Source: Anaerolineaceae bacterium (GTDB lineage: Bacteria > Chloroflexota > Anaerolineae > Anaerolineales > Anaerolineaceae). Taken from it: 44,328 nt of DNA. The stretch is taken from assembly GCA_020845515.1 (NCBI GenBank), contig JADLFQ010000009.1:1-44328 (forward strand), written 5' to 3'. This document shows positions 1 through 8,407 of this stretch, one piece after another; position 1 is the first letter of the stretch; every line of letters starts with the position of its first letter. A program made the position numbers and the translations under genes. Below the pieces are notes generated by a model. It worked only from the letters and a program-made list of their open reading frames with translations. It searched no databases and was not told where the DNA came from.

Positions 1-56
1 TCAACTTTTGGTAAAATGAGCTTCAGGCGCATTGTAGGTGTGCCTCTTTGTTCTCA

Positions 57-95
57 GGATGTGAGGCGGTCGGCTAACTGCCTCACATCCATTTT
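57..95 (+). terminator. Hairpin with U-rich tail at the left edge
   Basis: Two perfect 11-base arms (57-67 and 80-90, GGATGTGAGGC and its complement) flank a 12-base loop. On the + strand the hairpin is followed by ATTTT, so it could end a rightward transcript entering from outside the window. On the minus strand it lies about 120 bases beyond the stop of the hydroxylase gene and has no U-run, so it is a weaker candidate there. Confidence 0.45.
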
Positions 96-207
96 AACTG
101 CCTTTTTACCAGCTTTGGAACGATCACGGTTTTATTACATGATTTTAGAAATGTAAATTGAGTATCTCAAAACGTACTTACTTCAAATCTGTAATTGGGC
201 TATATTG

Positions 208-2439
208 CTATCCATCGCGATCCAACTTCCCCATTCCCCTTAATACTTTTTCAGGAGTTAAAGGGAATTGATCAAACCATATCCCGGTTGCTGAGTGTAA
301 GGCCGCGGTGATGGCAGGCGCCAACGCCATAATAGATACTTCTCCTACACCACGCGCTCCCCAGGGGCCATGCGGATCAGGATATTCGAGCATTAAGGTC
401 GTGATTTCATCCGGAATATCCAATATTGTGGGAATGAGATAAGTTGACATATTGGGGGTAACTACCCGGCCATCTTTTTCTATAAAGTTTTCCAGAGTTG
501 AGTATCCATATCCCTGGATCAAGCCACCTTCAATTTGTCCTTGTACAATTTTGGGGTTGATTGGTTTTCCCACGTCTTCTGCGCAAATTATTCTGGGAAT
601 ATGAATTTGTCCGGTTTCTGTATCTACCTCAACTTCTGCTATAAGGGCTACATACGCATAAGAAATATTCGGGTCGCAATGCCCAGTTTTTGGATCAGGC
701 GCAGTAGTAGGAGGGCCGACGTATTTATGCGCTACAATGGCTGGACGCTCTTCGTCCTGCCATTTTTCCAGTACCAGTTTAGCTGCTTCTAGAATTGCGT
801 TTCCAGCTATAAATGTCATTCTTGATGCTGATACGCTGCCTGAGTCTAAAGACGTTAGAGTATCTGATGGGATTAGTTGAATTTTCTCTAAGGGAAGATT
901 CAATGCTTCCGCTGCCATCTGTGAAATCACGGTGTGGATCCCTTGCCCAACATCGGCTGCTGCATGAAAAATCAAAGCTTTTTCAATCTGCTCACCGCCC
1001 TGTAGTTCGATGGTGACCCCACAGAATTCATGGAACCCGAATGAAAAACCTACATTCTTATGCGCACAAGCCAGGCCTATTCCCCGCTTTATATGAGGTT
1101 TGCCAGAGACGGGTAAAGTAGAATATTTTTTGGGTTGCCAGCCAGTGTCGGCATTTTCCCAGCCGCCGGCTATTGCGCATTGCTCGACAACTTGTGCAAT
1201 ACTGCAACCCGGCGGAAACGGGGCACCAGTCGTCTGCAAATCGCCGTCCCGAGCCAGGTTAAGCATCCGAAATTTTACTGGATCCATGCCTAATTTTTCG
1301 GCCAGCTTGTTCATCTGACTCTCGGCAACAAAAGTGCCCTGAGGGCCGCCAAATCCCCGGAAGGCGGCTTTCGGCACGTTATTTGTGTAAACAATATAAA
1401 CATCAATTTTTGCATTTGGGACAACATAAGGGCCCGTACAACTTAGCAGGGAATTGGAAGCCACCATTGAAGATGTGAAGGCATAAGCTCCACCGTCCGC
1501 CACCAGTTTTGCTTCGGCTGCGACAAGCTTGCCTGCATGGGTGGCGCCCCATTTCGCATGAATATGATAGGGGTGCCGCTTTCCGTGACTTAAGATTGAC
1601 TCTTCACGCGATAGCGAGATTTTAACAGGACGTCTGATACCACGCTGGGACAGCCGCCACACTGCCAATGCCAGGATTATCTGCACCGAAACATCCTCGC
1701 GTCCCCCAAATGCCCCCCCAATTGCCTCCGGGTAAATTACACGGACTTTATCCTCTGGCAATCCTAGTGCATGGCAGATTTGCTTCCTATCGTGGTGGGG
1801 CCATTGGCCGGCAACATATTGAGTGACGACACCATTCTCATCTATAAAAGCAACACCCCCTTCGGTTTCCAAAAAAATGTGTTCTTGAGCGGGGGTCTGA
1901 TACTCAGATTCAATGATGACATCTGCCTCTCTGAAGGCTTTGTCTGTATCACCCGTCCGAATAAAATGATGCAAAAGAATATTGCTGTCAAGGTCAGGGT
2001 GAATTAATGTAGTACCTGGTTCCATGGCTTTGAATGGGTCGTCATAGAAAGGGAGAGGTTCATAATCGACCTTGATGCGGCCTAAAGCCTCCGTGGCAAT
2101 TTCTTTTGTTTCGGCAACAACCAAGGCTATTTTATCTCCGATAAAACGTGTTCGGTCTGCGAATGGCTTTGTAGAACCAGAGCCACATAAAACGGGCTGA
2201 TCGTTAATGGAAAAGCCAAATTCGTTAACTGGCACATCCTTCGCAGTAAATACCCCCAGTACCCCAGGGAGTTGTTCTGCTTCTGAAGTATCGATGTGGC
2301 GAATGATCGCATGAGGATGCTTTGAGAATAACACCTTCATATAAGCCTGGTTGGGCAGGTTAATATCTGAAGTGAAAACAGGCTCCCCGCACACCTTTTT
2401 TGCAGCATTCATTTGATTGATTGGAATATTGATAGCCAT
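208..2439 (-). CDS. Xanthine dehydrogenase-type molybdenum hydroxylase, molybdopterin subunit (first paralogue)
   Basis: Large catalytic subunit (743 aa) of the xanthine oxidase family, which hydroxylates purines or other N-heterocycles at a molybdopterin site in the cytoplasm. The N-terminal a/b hammerhead domain (about 10-130) precedes the two molybdenum-binding domains. The loop GGAFGGRED (241-249) supplies the glutamate equivalent to Glu802 of bovine enzyme (E248). FRGFGGPQG supplies the substrate arginine equivalent to Arg880 (R361). GARGVGE ends in the catalytic base E700. Retention of both Glu and Arg favours a purine substrate over an aldehyde. A strong Shine-Dalgarno (GGAGGCGGAT) precedes the ATG. 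The protein closely resembles the one encoded at 9835-12057 but is transcribed away from it and has no FAD or iron-sulfur subunit beside it. It may share the fused subunit at 8408-9835 (inference). Substrate is not proven. Confidence 0.93.
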   Translation of the reverse strand: MAINIPINQMNAAKKVCGEPVFTSDINLPNQAYMKVLFSKHPHAIIRHIDTSEAEQLPGVLGVFTAKDVPVNEFGFSINDQPVLCGSGSTKPFADRTRFIGDKIALVVAETKEIATEALGRIKVDYEPLPFYDDPFKAMEPGTTLIHPDLDSNILLHHFIRTGDTDKAFREADVIIESEYQTPAQEHIFLETEGGVAFIDENGVVTQYVAGQWPHHDRKQICHALGLPEDKVRVIYPEAIGGAFGGREDVSVQIILALAVWRLSQRGIRRPVKISLSREESILSHGKRHPYHIHAKWGATHAGKLVAAEAKLVADGGAYAFTSSMVASNSLLSCTGPYVVPNAKIDVYIVYTNNVPKAAFRGFGGPQGTFVAESQMNKLAEKLGMDPVKFRMLNLARDGDLQTTGAPFPPGCSIAQVVEQCAIAGGWENADTGWQPKKYSTLPVSGKPHIKRGIGLACAHKNVGFSFGFHEFCGVTIELQGGEQIEKALIFHAAADVGQGIHTVISQMAAEALNLPLEKIQLIPSDTLTSLDSGSVSASRMTFIAGNAILEAAKLVLEKWQDEERPAIVAHKYVGPPTTAPDPKTGHCDPNISYAYVALIAEVEVDTETGQIHIPRIICAEDVGKPINPKIVQGQIEGGLIQGYGYSTLENFIEKDGRVVTPNMSTYLIPTILDIPDEITTLMLEYPDPHGPWGARGVGEVSIMALAPAITAALHSATGIWFDQFPLTPEKVLRGMGKLDRDG

Positions 2440-2539
2440 ATCCGCCTCCGCAAGAATCAGAAGATCTGTTTAATAGCCTTTTAAAGTTGAGGGAGAGCAA
2501 TTACCTAGATGTAAGAACTCTGGCATTATTATCAAATTT

Positions 2540-2569
2540 ATTATATGGGGCTCATGCATCTCTTGTCAA
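2540..2569 (-). promoter_or_regulatory. Sigma-70-type promoter for the leftward hydroxylase gene
   Basis: On the minus strand TTGACA (complement of 2564-2569) and TATAAT (complement of 2540-2545) are separated by 18 bases. Both hexamers match consensus. The predicted leader to the ATG at 2439 is about 95 bases, and no known riboswitch was recognised in it. Confidence 0.75.
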
Positions 2570-2572
2570 GAG
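2560..2572. promoter_or_regulatory. 13-bp palindrome over the leftward -35 box (possible operator)
   Basis: CTCTTG-T-CAAGAG is a perfect 6+1+6 palindrome covering the -35 hexamer of the leftward promoter. It could bind a dimeric regulator that controls the divergent pair. The -35 of the rightward promoter does not carry the full palindrome, so this may be chance. Confidence 0.3.
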
Positions 2573-2623
2573 CGTTTGAAGATGAATCGCGGTATTCAAT
2601 AGGAAACTTCAGAAAATTCGTAC

Positions 2624-2652
2624 TTGACAAACGTTTTTCTGTGATATATAAT
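2624..2652 (+). promoter_or_regulatory. Perfect-consensus promoter for the purine uptake operon
   Basis: TTGACA at 2624-2629 and TATAAT at 2647-2652 with a 17-base spacer match the ideal sigma-70/SigA promoter. The transcript should begin near 2659 and reach the AAGGAGG ribosome site at 2726-2732 just before the binding-protein start. Confidence 0.85.
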
Positions 2653-2737
2653 TTTTTAAATGTAAGATGTCAGAATACTTACCCTAAAGTTTTGCCCATC
2701 CCCAAACTCATGCAAGGAAAAACACAAGGAGGAAAGA

Positions 2738-3922
2738 ATGTCAAAGAGAACGCTATATTTGAGCCTACTGGTTGTATTTATGTACTCGGTGATCGGCTGC
2801 GCACCACAGGCCGCACCTGCTTCGACGCCGACCACCACCGGCGAGAAGCCTGCTGCTATAGAAGCTTCCACCTCACCAACCAAAGCCCCTGAGATGGCGG
2901 CGGATACCCCGGAAGCGTCCGATGAACCTATATTGATCGGCTTCGCTTATGTTGGTCCCGTATCAGATGGCGGTTGGACAATGACCCATGATGATGCTCG
3001 CAAGGCATTGGAAGAAGCCTTTCCCGGGAAAGTCAGAACATCTTATATTGAAAATATGCCCTATTCCGAAGAGGCAAGCCGAACTCTTGAACAATTCATC
3101 GCCGATGGCGCAAAAATGATCTTTATTAACTCCGAGTATGCAGATTTTGTGACCAAAGTTGCCGAAAAGCATCCCGATGTTATTTTTTTGGAGTGCAATG
3201 GGCACGTAAGTAGCAATAATCGGATCTGGTACTATGTCAACCATTGGGATCCCACCTATCTCATTGGTATGGCAGCGGGATTGATGACAAAAACAAACAA
3301 ACTGGGATACATTGGTTCGTTTCCCGTGTCCTCTGTTTATGCTTCGGCAAATGCGTTTCAAATGGGCGCCCAGTCTGTCAATCCAGATGTGACCACTAGC
3401 GTTGTGCTTATTGATTCCTGGTTCGATCCCGCAGCTGCCAATCAAGCAGCTAATGCTCTCATCGATGATGGCGCAGATTTCGTTATGGATATTATGGACG
3501 AGACTGCCGCGCTCCAGGTGGAAGAAAAACGGGGCGTCTGGGCGGCAACATGGAACACAGACCAGCGGAAAGCTGCTCCTACCAAATATGTGAGTTCCGT
3601 CTCCCTCGATTGGAAAGAATTTTATAAAACTGAAGTCGAAGCGTTTCTCGATGGTACTTGGAAAGGGAATCGTTTTGCTCTTTTGCCCATCGGTCAAGGC
3701 GTTGATCGAGACGCATGGGGGCCAAACGTGCCCGCCGATGTTCAGGAAAAAGTGGATGCAGTTCGCGAGAAAATGATAAACGATGGATTTAATCCTTTTG
3801 TAGGACCCATCAAAGATACAAAAGGAAAAGTTCGTATTGAAGACGGCGTGATGATGACGCCTGAAGAATTGTTCCGTTGGGATTGGGCCGTGGAAGGTGT
3901 TAGCGGTCTTCCTGAAAATTAG
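2738..3922 (+). CDS. BMP-family (PnrA/NupN-like) substrate-binding lipoprotein
   Basis: Extracytoplasmic binding protein (394 aa) of the Bmp/PnrA family, which captures nucleosides or purines for an ABC importer. A lipoprotein signal peptide ends at VIGC (Cys21), followed by a Pro/Thr/Ala-rich linker to about residue 60. The two-lobed domain begins at ILIGFAYVGPVSDGGW and has the family's aromatic-rich ligand region. Start is supported by AAGGAGG five bases upstream. It opens an operon with its ATPase and two permeases. A stem-loop directly after the stop (3950-3983) probably raises expression of this gene over the rest. Ligand is inferred from the xanthine dehydrogenase and deaminase genes downstream. 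Some BMP proteins (RfuA) bind riboflavin instead, so it remains open. Confidence 0.92.
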   Translation: MSKRTLYLSLLVVFMYSVIGCAPQAAPASTPTTTGEKPAAIEASTSPTKAPEMAADTPEASDEPILIGFAYVGPVSDGGWTMTHDDARKALEEAFPGKVRTSYIENMPYSEEASRTLEQFIADGAKMIFINSEYADFVTKVAEKHPDVIFLECNGHVSSNNRIWYYVNHWDPTYLIGMAAGLMTKTNKLGYIGSFPVSSVYASANAFQMGAQSVNPDVTTSVVLIDSWFDPAAANQAANALIDDGADFVMDIMDETAALQVEEKRGVWAATWNTDQRKAAPTKYVSSVSLDWKEFYKTEVEAFLDGTWKGNRFALLPIGQGVDRDAWGPNVPADVQEKVDAVREKMINDGFNPFVGPIKDTKGKVRIEDGVMMTPEELFRWDWAVEGVSGLPEN

Positions 3923-3949
3923 TTTTCACGCCGAATTAGCCTAAAGCTC

Positions 3950-3983
3950 AGGAGGGCGCTGTCCATTCTAACAGCGTCCTCCT
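3950..3983 (+). other. Intercistronic stem-loop between binding protein and ATPase
   Basis: Arms at 3950-3962 and 3971-3983 pair over 13 positions with one G-U pair and an 8-base loop. The tail is TACAAAAAA, so this is not a classical rho-independent terminator. The position is typical of hairpins that protect the mRNA of abundant binding proteins or cause partial termination. Confidence 0.7.
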
Positions 3984-4009
3984 TACAAAAAAGGGGAGGA
4001 GATCTGATA

Positions 4010-5614
4010 ATGGCGTTACCCTCAACTGGAGAAATGACTGGGACTGAGAAATCTGTGTCTGCAGAAAGAGATGATTTGTCGGTTGAAATGTACGGGATCT
4101 GGAAACGTTTTCCAGGTGTGATTGCAAATCAAGACGTTAATCTTGATCTCAGAGTTGGCGAAGTGCATTCATTATTAGGGGAGAATGGCGCTGGCAAATC
4201 AACGCTTATGCACATCCTTTCGGGTATTTATCGTCCTGATGCTGGAACAATCAAAATAGCTGGGAAAACGGTAGATTTCCGCTCGCCTGCACAAGCAATC
4301 GAGGCGGGTATTGGGATGGTGCACCAACACTTCAAGTTGGTAGAGACCATGACAGTGGCGGAGAATATTCATTTGGGATGGAATGAAACTCCTAGAAATA
4401 TTTCTGGAGATATTCTGGCACGGCGTACAGAAAAACTCTCTCAGGAATTCGGCTTGTACGTCGACCCAAATACTAAGATATGGCAGCTTTCTACGGGCGA
4501 GCAACAGCGAGTCGAAATTCTTCGGGTACTTGCACGCGGCGCTAAAGTATTAATTCTGGATGAGCCCACCTCGGTGCTTACACCTGCAGAAGCTGAAGAA
4601 TTGTTTAAGGGGGTAAGAACACTGGCAGCAGGCGGTCGTACAGTGGTTTTAATCAGCCATAAATTGGAAGAAGTGATGGCTGTCTCGGACCGCATCACTG
4701 TATTGAGAAATGGTAAAGTCGTAGCACGTCGTATGAAACAGGAGTGCGATCAAAATACTCTGGCTACCCTGCTCATTGGCCAGGAAATGGTTTCACGGCT
4801 TCAGCGCAATGAAAGGCCTTTTGGTAAACCTGTCCTTGAAATTTCGAATCTAAGTGCTCTAAATGATAGAGGGCTTCCAGCACTTCTTGAATTAAACATG
4901 GTCCTTCGAGAGGGTGAGATTCTGGGCATTGCCGGCGTATCAGGGAATGGGCAGGTAGAGCTGGGGGAGGTAATCACGTGCTTGCGTCCTGTCCAGAAAG
5001 GTGTTATTCGGATCGAGGGCAAAGACCTAACAGGGAAAACGCCAGCCCATTCTGTAGAAGCTGGGGTAGGGCATATTCCTGAAGACCGCGTCAATGTTGG
5101 TCTTGCGGCAGCGCTTTCTGTGGCAGACAATGCCATTTTGAGAGAATACAAATCCAAAGAGATTGCTCGCGGTATAGTCATTAATTCCAGAGAGGCTTTT
5201 CTCTTTGCAAAAAAACTTGTTGAACAAGCAAATGTACGCGTTCCTAACACCCGGGTGTTGGTTCGTCATCTTTCGGGAGGAAACCAGCAAAGATTGTTGG
5301 CTAATAGAGAAATCCGAATAGCAACCCATGTGCTGATAGCTGTGCATCCTACTCAAGGTCTTGATATTGGCGCCACCGAGGTATTGCGTAATTTATTGAT
5401 AAAATATCGAAATGAAGGCGGAGCTGTCCTCTTAATCTCAGAAGATCTGGATGAAATCTTGGTGATGTCCGATCGTATCGCAGTTATGTATAACGGTCGT
5501 ATCACAGGTGAATTCAATGCTGATCAGGCAGATCGTTCTCAAATAGGGCTGTTAATGGGAGGCGGTAAAACATCTGCAAGCCTTTCAGCGAGTTTTGTGA
5601 AGGAACAGCCATGA
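4010..5614 (+). CDS. Nucleoside/purine ABC importer, double ATPase (NupA/YufO-like)
   Basis: Cytoplasmic ATPase (534 aa) with two fused nucleotide-binding domains, as usual for BMP-type importers. Domain 1 has Walker A GENGAGKST, a Q-loop at MVHQHF, signature LSTGEQQRVE and Walker B VLILDEPTS. Domain 2 has a degenerate Walker A (GVSGNGQ) and an intact LSGGNQQR signature. Its Walker B is LIAVHPTQGLD, without the usual Asp-Glu pair, which is a known trait of this family. The gene begins after GGGGAGGAG and ends inside the permease start (ATGA overlap at 5611-5614), so the two are translationally coupled. Confidence 0.94.
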   Translation: MALPSTGEMTGTEKSVSAERDDLSVEMYGIWKRFPGVIANQDVNLDLRVGEVHSLLGENGAGKSTLMHILSGIYRPDAGTIKIAGKTVDFRSPAQAIEAGIGMVHQHFKLVETMTVAENIHLGWNETPRNISGDILARRTEKLSQEFGLYVDPNTKIWQLSTGEQQRVEILRVLARGAKVLILDEPTSVLTPAEAEELFKGVRTLAAGGRTVVLISHKLEEVMAVSDRITVLRNGKVVARRMKQECDQNTLATLLIGQEMVSRLQRNERPFGKPVLEISNLSALNDRGLPALLELNMVLREGEILGIAGVSGNGQVELGEVITCLRPVQKGVIRIEGKDLTGKTPAHSVEAGVGHIPEDRVNVGLAAALSVADNAILREYKSKEIARGIVINSREAFLFAKKLVEQANVRVPNTRVLVRHLSGGNQQRLLANREIRIATHVLIAVHPTQGLDIGATEVLRNLLIKYRNEGGAVLLISEDLDEILVMSDRIAVMYNGRITGEFNADQADRSQIGLLMGGGKTSASLSASFVKEQP

Positions 5615-6786
5615 AAAATTTTTCCGTTTTCTCTTTTAATTTCCCCTGGAAAATCCAACGTCGGCAAAGCGTTCCTGTCTGGTTAAATGTTTTGGTTCGC
5701 CTCCTAGCCGTCCTTTTGGCGTTCCTGGTTGTTGGTTTTTTTCTTAAGCTCGGGGGGATAAACCTTTTCAGTTTGCTACAAAAGGCATTTAAACAGATAT
5801 TGGGTAATTTTTATGGCGTGCAACAGGCAATTATCCTCGCAACTCCATTGTTGATGACGGGACTTTCTGTTGCCCTGTGTATGCGCATGTCTCTTTGGAA
5901 TATTGGAGCGGAAGGGCAATTCTTGATAGGGGCGTTCATGGCCACGGGCGTTGCTTTGAACTTCAATGGCCCATTGCCTGTGATGTTGGTTATCATTTTC
6001 CTGGCGGGTGCGCTCGGCGGGCTTCTGTGGACCCTTGTACCGGCTCTTGTTCGCACCTTTTGGAATGTGAATGAAATTATTACTACGCTTCTACTAAATT
6101 TTGTTGCCGTGTTCTTGGTTAATTATTTCGCGATTGGACCATGGCGGGACAAAACGGCGCCAACCTTATCGGCAACGCCTCGTTTGCCATACGAATTGCC
6201 TACTTTTGGAGATACCTATCTGCATATTGGGATCATCATCCCAATTATTGCTGCCATCTTATTGGCTCTGGCTTTTAAAAGCACAAAATTGGGATATGAA
6301 ATAAGAATTATTGGCACCAATAGACGTGTAGCCGAGTTTGCTGGAATGCCGGTGAGGGAAAGAATGCTGCTTGTGATGTTGTTATCGGGCGCCATAGCAG
6401 GGATTGGCGGCATGATCGAAGTTACCGGAACTGTTCATCGCCTCTCTGGCCTTTTATCCAACAACTATGGTTTTCTGGGGATTATTGTTGCCGCTCTGGC
6501 AAATGGTTCCCCGATTGCCGTAATATTTACGAGTATTCTCTTGGCGCTCTTGCTTAATGCCGGCATTGTCTTGCAGGCTCAGGGACTTTCGGTAAACACT
6601 GTTATTGCGATTAATGGGGTGATCTTAATTTTTGCTGCAATCGGCGAGTCGATTACACATTATCACTTGGTAAGGATAGAGGTACCCCAGAAAAGTGTTG
6701 AAGCGAACGCTCAAGTTTTAGAGAGTGAATGTCCTGGTCTTCCCGAAAAGCAGGTGCAGTATATAAAAACGGAGAGTGGAAAATGA
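5611..6786 (+). CDS. Nucleoside/purine ABC importer, inner-membrane permease 1 (NupB-like)
   Basis: Polytopic permease (391 aa) of the branched-chain/ribose type (COG4603-like). After a short basic N-terminus there are about ten hydrophobic segments. Family stretches include SLWNIGAEGQFLIGAF and NVNEIITTLLLNF, followed by the EAA-like loop around GTNRRVAEFAGMPV that docks on the ATPase. The C-terminal tail of about 45 residues is hydrophilic. The start codon overlaps the ATPase stop by four bases and its own stop overlaps the next permease start by four bases, so the genes form one coupled operon. Confidence 0.93.
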   Translation: MKNFSVFSFNFPWKIQRRQSVPVWLNVLVRLLAVLLAFLVVGFFLKLGGINLFSLLQKAFKQILGNFYGVQQAIILATPLLMTGLSVALCMRMSLWNIGAEGQFLIGAFMATGVALNFNGPLPVMLVIIFLAGALGGLLWTLVPALVRTFWNVNEIITTLLLNFVAVFLVNYFAIGPWRDKTAPTLSATPRLPYELPTFGDTYLHIGIIIPIIAAILLALAFKSTKLGYEIRIIGTNRRVAEFAGMPVRERMLLVMLLSGAIAGIGGMIEVTGTVHRLSGLLSNNYGFLGIIVAALANGSPIAVIFTSILLALLLNAGIVLQAQGLSVNTVIAINGVILIFAAIGESITHYHLVRIEVPQKSVEANAQVLESECPGLPEKQVQYIKTESGK

Positions 6787-7724
6787 ACAGCGTTCTCATG
6801 GGAGTATTGGTTTCAGCAATTTCTGCTGGGACTGTCATTATCCTTGCTGCTCTGGGGGAGTTGCTTGCCGAACGTAGTGGTGTTCAAAATCTTGGCTTAG
6901 AGGGCATTATTGCAATGGGAGCTGTAACGGCAATTTTGGCTGAGAGCAGGATTGCCCCCAATCCGTATATTGGTTTATTGATAGCCATCTTGGTCGGTTT
7001 AATTTTAGGCGCCGTATTTGCCTTTGCTACGGTAACATTTAAAGCAAACCAGGTTTTATGTGGTTTGGGAATGGCTTTCCTTGGGAATGGATTGTCAGCC
7101 AAGTTGGGAACTTCGATATCAGGTTTGCCTGCTCCGTCAACTTTTGAAACGATACGAATCCCTTTGCTGGCAGAAATTCCGTTTATTGGCAACCTATTGT
7201 TCAACCAGAGCCTTCTGGTTTATCTGGCTTATTTTGTTTTCCCTCCCCTTGTATATTTCCTGCTTTACCAAACCCGCCATGGAATGCACGTGCGGGCTGT
7301 TGGAGACAATCCGGCGACTGCCGATGTTTGCGGTATACCCGTAAATAAGATACGGTTTATTTACACGTGTGTTGGCGGAGCATTTGCTGGCATGAGCGGT
7401 GCATACATTACCCTGGCTTATACGCCATCATGGGTTGAGGGGATAGCAGGAGGGCGTGGCTGGATTGCCATCGCGCTTGTAATCTTTGGCGCCTGGAAAC
7501 CATTGCCAGTTGTTTTCGGCGCTTTGCTATTTGGAGGTGTAACCTCATTGGGATTTGTGGGGCAGTTGCAGGATTGGGCAATCCCCTCGGCCTATTTATC
7601 CATGTTGCCTTATCTTTCTACAATCGCTTTGATGATCTTCCCCGTCCTTCTTAAGGGAAAGAATTTACGCAGGATTAGTGCAAGCCCGGCTGGGTTAGGG
7701 CAACCGTATTTGCGTGAAGGCTAG
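6783..7724 (+). CDS. Nucleoside/purine ABC importer, inner-membrane permease 2 (NupC-like)
   Basis: Second permease (313 aa, COG1079-like) that forms the membrane channel with permease 1. It has the conserved opening LGELLAERSGVQNLGLEG, the docking loop HVRAVGDNPATADVCGI and a C-terminal GQPYLREG that is typical of this subunit. An in-frame start 54 bases upstream is possible. ATG 6783 is preferred because it follows GGAGAGTGG and forms an ATGA overlap with the preceding stop. Confidence 0.92.
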   Translation: MNSVLMGVLVSAISAGTVIILAALGELLAERSGVQNLGLEGIIAMGAVTAILAESRIAPNPYIGLLIAILVGLILGAVFAFATVTFKANQVLCGLGMAFLGNGLSAKLGTSISGLPAPSTFETIRIPLLAEIPFIGNLLFNQSLLVYLAYFVFPPLVYFLLYQTRHGMHVRAVGDNPATADVCGIPVNKIRFIYTCVGGAFAGMSGAYITLAYTPSWVEGIAGGRGWIAIALVIFGAWKPLPVVFGALLFGGVTSLGFVGQLQDWAIPSAYLSMLPYLSTIALMIFPVLLKGKNLRRISASPAGLGQPYLREG

Positions 7725-7780
7725 AAGTGATAAGTTTGCCGGGAAATTTTATAACACATTTCAGAAAGGAGAATTCCAGA

Positions 7781-8371
7781 ATGAATACAAAAAATACCGC
7801 AGCTTCCTACGCTCAAGTAAAACGATCGTTGGAGGAGTTACGCAAAGATGTAACAGCGCTTGTGCCTAATGATAATTATCCCCATGATCGTTACATCATC
7901 CCTGCCCTGGAAGAAGCGCTGGGAGCAGCCGAGCAAGGAAATTTTGGAGTTGGCGCTGTATTAGTGGACCCTTCTGGCGATATGATCGTACGCGGCCATA
8001 ATCATGTTTTTTATCCCCATTTTCGCAGCGATATTCATGCAGAAATGGATGTAATGACCAAATTTGAAGAAAGCAATAAAAGCACGAATTCCTTGAAGGA
8101 CTACTCGTTATTTACTTCATTAGAACCTTGCCCGATGTGCCTTACCAGGTTAATTACTTCAGGAATTAATAAGGTGTACCATGCGGCCGAGGACGTAGAA
8201 TCCGGGATGGTAAGCCACTTGAAACAATTGACTCCCATTTGGGTAGGATTAGCGCAAGAACAGGAGTTTGAAATGGCACGTTGCTCCCCGGCGCTTAAAG
8301 AACTTGCTCTCGAAATTTTTCTTTTTACTGCGACTGAGAATACAAAAAAACTGCAAGAACGTCGCCGATAG
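7781..8371 (+). CDS. Nucleoside/guanine deaminase of the cytidine deaminase fold
   Basis: Zinc hydrolase (196 aa) of the CMP/dCMP and guanine deaminase superfamily. Zinc ligands and the proton shuttle are visible as HAE (His86, Glu88) and PCPMC (Cys117, Cys120). The family deaminates amino-bearing bases. Placed between a purine-type importer and xanthine dehydrogenase genes, it plausibly converts guanine to xanthine (inference). A tRNA-editing TadA role is less likely, because the N-terminal 35 residues and the C-terminus extend beyond the compact TadA core and the gene sits inside a catabolic operon. Start at 7781 is chosen for AGAAAGGAG upstream. The 18-codon in-frame extension to 7727 has no ribosome site. 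Confidence 0.85.
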   Translation: MNTKNTAASYAQVKRSLEELRKDVTALVPNDNYPHDRYIIPALEEALGAAEQGNFGVGAVLVDPSGDMIVRGHNHVFYPHFRSDIHAEMDVMTKFEESNKSTNSLKDYSLFTSLEPCPMCLTRLITSGINKVYHAAEDVESGMVSHLKQLTPIWVGLAQEQEFEMARCSPALKELALEIFLFTATENTKKLQERRR

Positions 8372-8407
8372 AGATTTAATTGTTATAAAAGTTGAATGGA
8401 GACTCGT

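Noticed and set aside
2440-2737. Possible purine or xanthine riboswitch in either leader of the divergent pair
   Set aside because: The conserved loop sequences of purine aptamers were not found on either strand. Only promoters and ribosome sites are supported.
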